A stretch of 41,035 bases of DNA from JBCAWW01 sp039024315 (lineage in GTDB: Bacteria > Bacteroidota > Bacteroidia > J057): contig JBCCQN010000055.1 of NCBI GenBank assembly GCA_039024315.1, forward strand, positions 1 through 41,035, written 5' to 3'. A program made the position numbers and the translations under genes. Positions 32,889 through 40,500 of this stretch are shown here, in pieces. The stretch's first letter is position 1. Every line of letters starts with the position of its first letter. The notes under the pieces are model-generated. The model was given only the letters and a program-made list of their open reading frames with translations. It was not told the origin of the DNA and ran no database searches.

Positions 32889-35518
32889 AATCCTACCCTT
32901 CCCTGTTTACCGCCTTCTAATAGGTTATCATTCCCCTCCGCAAATTCAATTACATCGGAGAGCTCCAGGGTTTTTAGGAGTTCCTCCGAACGCTCAGTTG
33001 GGTCCAAGGTAGCGAGCCTTAGATGTTGGTTCTTAATGGCCTTTTCAATCACTTTGCGTACTGCACGAGCATTACCAAAAAATTGGTTCTTTGTACGATG
33101 GAGGTATTCAAAATAGCCTACTAAAGAGGCTTTTGCTTCACTCTCCATCGTGATTTCCTCCTTTAAAAGCATCATACGAGCAATACTCAACAGCTCCTTG
33201 GCATTGTAATCGGGGAATTTTAATTTCCGATCAAATCGACTCCTCAGACCTGGATTTGCTTCTAAAAACTGCTGCATATTCTTAGGATAGCCTACCGCGA
33301 TTACGACCAATTCGCCTCGTAGATCTTCCATGCGTTTGAGAATGGTCTCCACCGCTTCGCGACCAAAATCGCTAGGACCTCCCTGCGTCAGTGAATAGGC
33401 TTCATCAATAAAGAGCACTCCGCCTCTCGCCTTTTCAACCACTTCTGCGGTCTTAATCGCCGTCTGACCCACATGTCCTGCCACTAAGGCCTGACGGTCG
33501 CATTCAATTACATGCCCACGCTCCAATATCCCCAAGGCTTTATATATCTTACCCAAGATCCTAGCCACGGTAGTTTTTCCAGTACCAGGATTGCCTGTAA
33601 AAACTGTGTGTAAAGAGAAGCGATTCAATACATCTTTGCCAATCTCTTTGTAAAACTTTACCAACTTAACTAATTCCTGAATCTCACGTTTTACATTTTC
33701 GAGACCAATTAAATCGTTGAGTTCCTCCAATGAAGTAGAAAGCAGAGCTTCATCAATCGGAATACGCGCTTTCTTGCGTTCACTCGCTTCAAAAATTTCC
33801 GCCACATCCGTTTCTTGAATAACGGAGAGATCTTCTTCTGTCAAAGAAGCAGGATCATCTGTGCGCATCACTCGTAGGCCCAAATTCATTTTGGCCTCAT
33901 TGATCAGCGACAAAACAAAACGGGCATTACCAAAGCTTTTGTCTCGGTTGCGATAGGACTCTGTGAGTTGGTGTTTGAGGTACACCTGCGCTTCGGGAGC
34001 TAACTCGACGGCCAATCTTTTGGTCCAGTGGAAGGCGATTTGTTCGAGTTCGTCAGGGGTATAATCAGCAAACTCAAAACGCATGGTAAAGCGAGACTTC
34101 AAACCTGGATTAGAAGTCAAGAAGGACTCCATCTCTTTAGGGTATCCAGCCACTACAACGGCAAGATCTCCTTTCCCGTCTGACATCTCTTTGATCAGCA
34201 ATTCGATCACCTCCCGACCGTAGTCTTTGGTATCGTCTTCCCCTCGGTAAAGCGCATAAGCTTCATCTATAAAAAGGATGCCTCCTCTTGCTTTTTCAAA
34301 GACAGCTTTAACCTTAGGCGCGGTTTGCCCAATATATTCGCCTAACAAGTCTGAACGATCCACCTCATGGATATGACCTTTACTAAGCAGACCTAATTTT
34401 TTATAGATCCTTCCCAGCATCCGCGCCACCGTGGTTTTCCCCGTACCCGGGTTGCCAGTAAAGACTACATGCAAATTAATCGGCTCGGCGTCTTGAAAGC
34501 CTTTTTCGCTGCGTAGTTTGAGGAAATTGAGATATTGAGCGTACTCTCTGATACGTGTTTTGACTTGCTCTAAACCAATCAAAGCATCTAATTCTGCCAA
34601 TACCTCTTCAAGGGACATTTCCTCCAGCTCGTTAAGGCTGACAACTGGCTTAGGCATCGTACCATGTTCCAGTGTCCTGATAAATGGCGGCTCCCCTTCT
34701 TCAAATAATTCTCCCACTTGGAAGGGTACAATCCCGATCAAGGTGTCCATAAAGACGATCTCTACAGTGTAGTTGTCTTTAAACCAAGTGCCCTTAAGAT
34801 CTGAGCCCCAACCCGAATGTATAGTGAAGGCTTCGTTCCCCGCAGGGATCTTTACCAACTCTATCATCTGCCCCTTGAGCTGGCGGGCATCATTGTAGAT
34901 ATTAAAGGTCATCTCACACATCCACTCCTCTTGATAGCGATTTTCGGCCTTGAGCTCTACCCAAATAAATCGAGTTTCTGAATACTGGAAAGCACGATAG
35001 TAATTGACATCGGGCCGAGAGCGATCTGCATTGGCGCCCTCATAAAGGCGTACCATCTGCACATCTAGATAGGGATTTTGCTCCGCATTGACTTTCCCTA
35101 CACTATAGACAAAAAAGTCAGACTGCCCTACCTTACTACCGTTAATGTAAGCCTCCCAATAATAGTGGCCGGCTTCCCAAGCTTGCGCTTCTTCACCGCT
35201 CCCCTGTTGCTCACGGATATAAACGATGTTTTGCGTCTGGCTAATATGCTTGGGCACTTCTAGCTCTGCAATTTCCTCCGGTTTACGACGACGATCTTTA
35301 GGATGGCGAAACAATTTGAGTTTGACCAGTGCTTCCCAGTCTTCTTCATCAAAAAGCTTGTTGTAGAACGAAAATTCGACGTGTACGTAGTTCAATTCGT
35401 GTCTATCGAACACTTGTCGATATTTTTTTTTGCCTTCGGCTAACCATTCGTTAGACGCAAAGGTTTTAAGAGCTTTAAACTTGTACCGAACAAAGCCGGC
35501 CGGTTTTTGGTGGGGCAT
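32885..35518 (-). CDS. Double AAA+ ATPase (CbxX/CfxQ type) with two Ig-like N-terminal repeats
   Basis: From the ATG at 35518 the protein has 877 residues. Residues about 10-150 and 160-295 look like two copies of one beta-sandwich domain (YRQVFDRHELNYVHVEF and YYRAFQYSETRFIWVEL mark the same position). Two CbxX/CfxQ AAA+ modules follow: Walker A GNPGTGKTT at 355-363 and 642-650, Walker B ILFIDEA at 414-420 and VLFIDEA at 701-707, each with a preceding IGLExVK segment and an arginine-finger region NPGLKSRF/NPGLRSRF. CbxX-type ATPases remodel proteins (Rubisco activase CbbX, ESX-associated EccA, SpoVK). Both modules look active. The substrate is unknown; the Ig-like part may bind it. The TTG at 35599 was rejected as start. 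Confidence 0.93.
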   Translation of the reverse strand: MPHQKPAGFVRYKFKALKTFASNEWLAEGKKKYRQVFDRHELNYVHVEFSFYNKLFDEEDWEALVKLKLFRHPKDRRRKPEEIAELEVPKHISQTQNIVYIREQQGSGEEAQAWEAGHYYWEAYINGSKVGQSDFFVYSVGKVNAEQNPYLDVQMVRLYEGANADRSRPDVNYYRAFQYSETRFIWVELKAENRYQEEWMCEMTFNIYNDARQLKGQMIELVKIPAGNEAFTIHSGWGSDLKGTWFKDNYTVEIVFMDTLIGIVPFQVGELFEEGEPPFIRTLEHGTMPKPVVSLNELEEMSLEEVLAELDALIGLEQVKTRIREYAQYLNFLKLRSEKGFQDAEPINLHVVFTGNPGTGKTTVARMLGRIYKKLGLLSKGHIHEVDRSDLLGEYIGQTAPKVKAVFEKARGGILFIDEAYALYRGEDDTKDYGREVIELLIKEMSDGKGDLAVVVAGYPKEMESFLTSNPGLKSRFTMRFEFADYTPDELEQIAFHWTKRLAVELAPEAQVYLKHQLTESYRNRDKSFGNARFVLSLINEAKMNLGLRVMRTDDPASLTEEDLSVIQETDVAEIFEASERKKARIPIDEALLSTSLEELNDLIGLENVKREIQELVKLVKFYKEIGKDVLNRFSLHTVFTGNPGTGKTTVARILGKIYKALGILERGHVIECDRQALVAGHVGQTAIKTAEVVEKARGGVLFIDEAYSLTQGGPSDFGREAVETILKRMEDLRGELVVIAVGYPKNMQQFLEANPGLRSRFDRKLKFPDYNAKELLSIARMMLLKEEITMESEAKASLVGYFEYLHRTKNQFFGNARAVRKVIEKAIKNQHLRLATLDPTERSEELLKTLELSDVIEFAEGNDNLLEGGKQGRVGF
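32977..32994 (-). repeat. AGCGTT-hairpin motif inside AAA+ gene
   Basis: On the minus strand AGCGTT-C-GGAG-GAA-CTCC, encoding ERSEELL. Confidence 0.5.
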
Positions 35519-35612
35519 AGGATGAAGATGTGCAATTTCCCTTTTAGGCGCAATTGTCTGGAGGGTAAAAATGAAGCCAATCTTACCATTACCCAGCAAA
35601 AAAAATGCGGAT

Positions 35613-35644
35613 TTTGCGAGGAAAGTTTATGTTTTGTACCTTTA
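35613..35644 (+). promoter_or_regulatory. Promoter of the AraC-type gene
   Basis: TTTG (35613-35616), 20 nt, then TACCTTTA (35637-35644) fits the Bacteroidota -33/-7 pattern except for the last base. The inferred start of transcription is near 35650, next to a palindrome. Confidence 0.55.
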
Positions 35645-35654
35645 TTTTGTCTAT

Positions 35655-35670
35655 AGGTAGAAATCTACCT
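35655..35670. promoter_or_regulatory. Candidate operator upstream of the AraC-type gene
   Basis: AGGTAGA and TCTACCT are perfect 7-bp arms around AA, 28 nt before the ATG and just downstream of the -7 box. The place fits repression, perhaps autoregulation; this is inference. Confidence 0.5.
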
Positions 35671-35698
35671 GTGCTTTTTCCACAAGAATAGGTGAGTT

Positions 35699-36112
35699 AT
35701 GCAAACGAACTTACAATTAAGTCAGCTCAGCGTGGTGAGATTATTAGACCGTCAGGCTAAGCGCCTGCTCAGTTCCGAGCCTCAACCCGATTCCTACACA
35801 GAGAAGGTTATCGGCTTAGTGATTGCCCAATTACGCAAACGCAAATTGGGCATCGAAGTGGTCGCGGATGACCTTTCTATGAGTGTACGCAGTTTGCAAA
35901 TGAAACTCAAAGAGGAAGGCACTAGCTACCAAAAGCTACTCAACCGTATCAGAGAGCAACTTGCGATCGCCTTTTTGCAAGAAAAGAAATACTCAAAAAG
36001 CGAAATAGCGGACCTACTAGGCTTCTCTGAAATCAGCGTTTTCTCCCGCACTTTCAAAAAGTGGACGGGACAAAGTCCTTCTGAATTTCAGCTTGCACTA
36101 TCTACTTTTTAG
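35699..36112 (+). CDS. AraC-family DNA-binding protein without sensor domain
   Basis: This 137-residue protein is only the C-terminal part of an AraC regulator: a linker (about 10-45) and a double helix-turn-helix domain (about 48-135; SVRSLQMKLKEEGTSYQKLL, then EIADLLGFSEISVFSRTFKKWTG in the second HTH). The sequence is closest to the OruR/arabinose-binding-domain type of AraC proteins, but the usual N-terminal domain of about 200 residues is absent and no remnant is seen upstream. It has its own ATG with AGGTGA nearby, a promoter and a possible operator, so it looks intact rather than broken. The following gene starts 18 nt downstream, so it may be cotranscribed with the two Nudix genes. 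Confidence 0.9.
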   Translation: MQTNLQLSQLSVVRLLDRQAKRLLSSEPQPDSYTEKVIGLVIAQLRKRKLGIEVVADDLSMSVRSLQMKLKEEGTSYQKLLNRIREQLAIAFLQEKKYSKSEIADLLGFSEISVFSRTFKKWTGQSPSEFQLALSTF

Positions 36113-36130
36113 ATCCCGCTCGCTCCATTT

Positions 36131-36772
36131 ATGCCAATAGCGGATTTCATTTCCCACCTTCAATCTCGTCTGCAGTCCCCTCTGCCAGGTCTGGATGCCC
36201 AAATGCTCATGGCTCCTCCTATCAGAGGTAAAACCATTGAGGTTCCCTCCAATGCCCGTCAGAGTGCGGTGATGATGCTACTATATCCTCATCAAAACAA
36301 ATGGTGGATTCCTTTTATTCGCCGGGCAGAAGATGGTAGGGTACATGGCGGCCAAGTCAGTCTGCCAGGAGGCCGTAAGGATGCTGCTGATCCTGATTTT
36401 ACCTTCACTGCGCTTCGCGAAACGCATGAAGAAATAGGCATTCCTCCTGAAAATATTTCGGTAATGGGGAATTTGACGGAGATTTACATTCCCCCTAGCA
36501 ATTCATTGGTTTTTCCTCGTCTAGGAGTAGCTTCACGACGCCCCCGTTTTGAACCAAACCCTGCTGAAGTCCAAGACATTATCGAAGTCGAGATCACTCA
36601 ATTTTTGGATACCAACTTAAGAGGAATCCATGAAGTTGACGTTTTTGGCGGTAATTTTATTCAAGCTCCGGGCTACACCGTCAATCAACAACATTTGATA
36701 TGGGGAGGCACTGCGATGATGGTCGCAGAATTTGCCCATCTCGTGGATGAACTCCAAAAGCATGCACCCTGA
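36131..36772 (+). CDS. Nudix hydrolase, NudL-like (first of a tandem pair)
   Basis: This 213-residue protein has the NudL/CoA-pyrophosphatase layout: HGGQVSLPGGRKDAADPD at 72-89, then RETHEEIGI at 96-104 with metal-binding E97, E100 and E101. The NudL-type motif before the Nudix box (IRRAEDGRVHGGQ) supports a role in hydrolysing CoA or related nucleotide derivatives, though the substrate has not been shown. The gene starts 18 nt after the AraC-type gene and its end overlaps the next Nudix gene by 11 nt. The two encoded proteins align from the LPGL segment near residue 18 to the IWGGTAMM segment near 192, so they arose by duplication. Confidence 0.92.
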   Translation: MPIADFISHLQSRLQSPLPGLDAQMLMAPPIRGKTIEVPSNARQSAVMMLLYPHQNKWWIPFIRRAEDGRVHGGQVSLPGGRKDAADPDFTFTALRETHEEIGIPPENISVMGNLTEIYIPPSNSLVFPRLGVASRRPRFEPNPAEVQDIIEVEITQFLDTNLRGIHEVDVFGGNFIQAPGYTVNQQHLIWGGTAMMVAEFAHLVDELQKHAP

Positions 36773-37376
36773 TTGGCTTCAAAATATCAAAGCCCGCCTT
36801 GCCCAACCCTTACCAGGCCTAGCTAGTCAACTCAAATTGACCTCCCTCAATCGGGGTGATAATTGGGAGATAAGGGAAGATCACCGTAAAAGTGGTGTCT
36901 TAGCCCTTTTTTACCCCTACCTCGGGGAACCCCACCTCGTATTTATGGAGCGCACTCAAGATGGCAAAGTTCATGGTGGACAGATCAGTTTTCCCGGCGG
37001 GAAGATGGAAGCTAGCGATCCCGATGCCCATGCCACCGCCCTAAGGGAAGCCGAAGAAGAACTAGCCATTCCCGCGGCGGAAGTGGAACTCATTGGGGGT
37101 TTGACAGAGCTTTATATTCCGCCTAGCAATTTTATGGTCTATCCGAGCGTAGGTTATCTGCCCTATCGCCCAGATTTTATCCCTTCTCCAGATGAAGTAG
37201 CCCGAGTAGTTGAAATCCCCCTTGCAGAACTTTTGGATCCCTCCAATCTCAAATCACTATATCATCCCGTAGGAGGTGGACGTAAAATAAAAGCCCCTGC
37301 TTTTTCCGTCAGGGGCAATGTTATCTGGGGTGCAACCGCCATGATGTTGAGCGAGTTGCTAGATATCGTTAGATAA
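36762..37376 (+). CDS. Nudix hydrolase, NudL-like (second of a tandem pair)
   Basis: From the ATG at 36762 this is a 204-residue paralogue of the gene before it. HGGQISFPGGKMEASDPD (71-88) and REAEEELAI (95-103) form the Nudix box, with Ala in place of the last Gly as in other NudL proteins. The start overlaps the previous coding sequence by 11 nt, so coupling is likely. An earlier in-frame ATG (36732) would lie deeper in the previous gene, and the protein alignment begins at the later one. Why two copies are kept is unknown; different nucleotide substrates would be one reason. Confidence 0.92.
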   Translation: MHPDWLQNIKARLAQPLPGLASQLKLTSLNRGDNWEIREDHRKSGVLALFYPYLGEPHLVFMERTQDGKVHGGQISFPGGKMEASDPDAHATALREAEEELAIPAAEVELIGGLTELYIPPSNFMVYPSVGYLPYRPDFIPSPDEVARVVEIPLAELLDPSNLKSLYHPVGGGRKIKAPAFSVRGNVIWGATAMMLSELLDIVR

Positions 37377-37379
37377 AGA

Positions 37380-37511
37380 GGCCTGCTTCGCAGAACGATT
37401 AGCTAATTGTTGAATGTTTGAGTTGTTGAATTGTTGAGTTGTTGATTCAAACATTCAACACTTCAACACTTCAACACTTCAACACTTCAATTGAGCGTTC
37501 TCCGAAGGAGC
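37380..37511. repeat. Inverted-repeat element with an 8-bp tandem array
   Basis: The element lies between convergent genes. Outer arms GGCCTGCTTCGCAGAACG (37380-37397) and the AGCGTT-hairpin at 37494-37510 face each other. A perfect 14-bp inverted pair follows inside (37408-37421 and 37447-37460). TTCAACAC is repeated four times plus five bases at 37454-37490. There is no U-run and no open frame, so it is unlikely to be a simple terminator or a gene. Confidence 0.85.
37454..37490 (+). repeat. Tandem array of TTCAACAC
   Basis: Four exact 8-bp units and a partial fifth. Complementary GTTGAA/GTTGTTGAA words lie just upstream (37421-37445), so strands can fold on themselves or slip during replication. 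Confidence 0.95.
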
Positions 37512-37524
37512 AAACCTAAACTCA

Positions 37525-40500
37525 CTATTTATAATTCAAGATCGGACTTAACCAGCGCTCCATTTGTTCTAGTGCCATTTGCTTACGTTGAGCGTAAGAC
37601 TCCACTTGGTCCAAACCGATCTTACCCACGCCAAAGTAGCGAGACTCAGGATGTGAGAAGTACAAGCCACTCACTGAGGCTGTCGGATACATCGCCAAAC
37701 TTTCTGTCAAGCTAATACCAGTACTCTTTTCGACTTCTAACAAGCGGAATAGCGTCTCTTTTTCAGTATGATCGGGGTTAGCAGGGTAGCCAGGAGCGGG
37801 GCGGATGCCTTGGTATTTTTCACGGATCAGATCCGCATTATTCAAGCGTTCGCCAGAGGCGTACCCCCAGAGCTCACGACGCACTTCTTTATGCAGCAAC
37901 TCTGCAAAGGCCTCAGCAAGACGATCCGCGAGAGCCTTGAGCATAATGCTACTATAATCATCATGATCGGCTTCAAACTCAGCGATCTTCTTTTCGATAC
38001 CCAGGCCAGTGGTGACAGCGAAACCACCGATATAATCCGCCAGGCCTGATTCTTTAGGCGCCACAAAATCACCGAGGCACAGACTTGGACCTTTGCGTTC
38101 AGCTTGCTGGCGAGGATTACAAAAGCGAGTTAGTACCTCAGTACGATTATTATCCGCATAGATTTCGATATCGTCGTGATCTACGCTATTGGCAGGATAA
38201 AAACCCACTACCGCACGTGCTTCGAGCCAATTTTCATCGATGATCTTGAGCAACATATCCTTGGCATCATCGAAGAGTTTGTTGGCTTCTGGTCCTTTTT
38301 CTGGATCACTTAGGATCTCCGGATACTTACCTTTTAGCTCCCAAGTATAGAAGAAAGGCGTCCAGTCGATATATTGACTGATGGTCTCAATATCATAGTT
38401 TTCGAAAACTCTATTACCGGTGAAACTAGGTGCAGGGGCGACGCCTTGGGTCCAGTCCACTTGCAATTTATTGGCCTGAGCGTCTGCTAGGCTAAGCATC
38501 TTCTTGGCTTGACGACGCTTCAAGTGCCCTTCGCGCATTTTGTCATATTCTACCCTGACTTCTTTGGCATAGGCTGCCTTCTGAGCATCATCTTCACTCA
38601 TGAGGTTTTGAGCGACAGGTACCGCCTTAGAAGCATCCAAAACGTGAATCACTGGGCCATCATATTCTGGAACAATCTTTACGGCAGTGTGGATGCGGGA
38701 AGTTGTGGCCCCCCCAATCAAGAGTGGAGTGTTCATGCCACGCTTCTGCATTTCCTGAGCGACATAGACCATCTCGTCGAGTGAGGGTGTAATCAACCCA
38801 CTCAAACCGATAATGTCCACCTGCTCCTCTACTGCCTTATCGAGTATCTTCTGCAAAGGCACCATCACGCCCATATCAATCACTTCATAATTGTTACAAG
38901 CGAGGACTACCCCCACGATGTTTTTGCCAATATCATGCACATCTCCCTTGACCGTAGCCATCAGGATCTTTCCAGCACCTGAAGTCCCGCTTTCCTTTTC
39001 ATCTTCCATAAACGGAAGCAGGTAAGCCACCGCTTTTTTCATCACACGGGCACTTTTCACTACCTGAGGCAAGAACATTTTGCCAGCGCCAAAGAGGTCT
39101 CCAACCACGTTCATTCCATCCATCAACGGACCTTCGATCACGTGTAGGGGACGGTCAAAGCTCAAACGCGCTTCCTCCGTATCATCTTCGATATATTCGA
39201 CGATCCCTTTTACCAAAGCATATTCAAGGCGCTTTGCCACAGGCATTTCGCGCCATTCTAGATTCTGAACCCGCTTTTTGCCGCTTTGCTTAACGGTCTC
39301 CGCAAAATCGACCAATTGCTCAGTAGACTCAAGGCTGCGATTGAGCAATACATCTTCGACTTTGGTCTTAAGATCGCCGGGGATGTCTTCGTAAATTTGC
39401 AGCATACCGGCATTAACGATGCCCATATCCATGCCCGCATGGACGGCGTGGTAAAGGAAGGCAGAGTGCATGGCTTCTCGTACCGCATTATTGCCACGGA
39501 AAGAGAAAGAAATATTACTCACTCCTCCACTTACGAGTGCATGGGGAAGGTTTTCTTTGATCCATTGGGTGGCATTGATAAAGTCCAGAGCATAGTTATT
39601 ATGCTCCTCAATCCCTGTAGCCACCGCAAAAATATTGGGGTCAAAGATGATATCTTGAGGCGGAAAGCCGACCTCTTCGGTAAGGATTTTGTAGGCTCTG
39701 GCACAGATTTCAGTCTTGCGCTCATAGGTATCTGCTTGGCCGACTTCGTCGAACGCCATCACAACCACTCCAGCACCGTATTTGCGGATGAGAGAAGCCT
39801 GCTCCACAAATTTTTCTTTCCCTTCTTTGAGAGAGATAGAATTGACAATGGCCTTACCTTGGACACATTTAAGTCCTGCTTCGATCACTTCAAACTTGGA
39901 AGAATCGAGCATGATGGGTACTCTCGCGATATCTGGTTCAGCGGCTAGCAGATTTAAGAAGCGAACCATTGCCTCTTTAGAATCCAACATGCCCTCATCC
40001 ATATTAATATCGATGATTTGGGCACCGCCTTCTACTTGCTGACGGGCAACCGAGAGTGCTTCGTCATATTTATCTTCTAGGATCAAGCGAGCAAAGCGAC
40101 GGGAGCCGGTCACATTTGTCCGTTCGCCAACGTTGACAAAGTTGGTATTTTCGGTGATGATCAGCGGTTCTAAGCCACTGAACATGGGTTTGGGATCAAT
40201 TTCAGGCGCTACTCTAGGCTTTGCTTTAGCCGCAGCTTCCGCAATTTCGGCTATATGCTCTGGAGTACTACCACAACATCCTCCTACGATATTGACCAAG
40301 GATTCTTCCATATAATTGCCCAAGAGTTCCCCCATTTCCAAAGGTGTCTGGTCATACTCGCCAAATTCATTTGGGAGACCGGCATTGGGATAGGCGCTAA
40401 TGGGAATAGGCGCGATACGGTGAAGGTCTTGGACATATTGCTCTAATTGTTCTGCCCCTAAAGCACAGTTAAGGCCTACACTAAATATGTTGGCATGTGA

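Noticed and set aside
35519..35599. TTG-initiated 27-residue extension of the AAA+ protein
   Set aside because: The start codon is TTG and the extra residues are not domain-like; an ATG at 35518 is better.
37454..37490. Octamer array as a possible CRISPR remnant
   Set aside because: The units are 8 bp and adjoin without spacers, and no cas gene is present.
39286..39948. 220-codon frame antisense to metH
   Set aside because: It is wholly opposite well-conserved methionine synthase codons and shows no domain; it is a by-product of the coding sequence.
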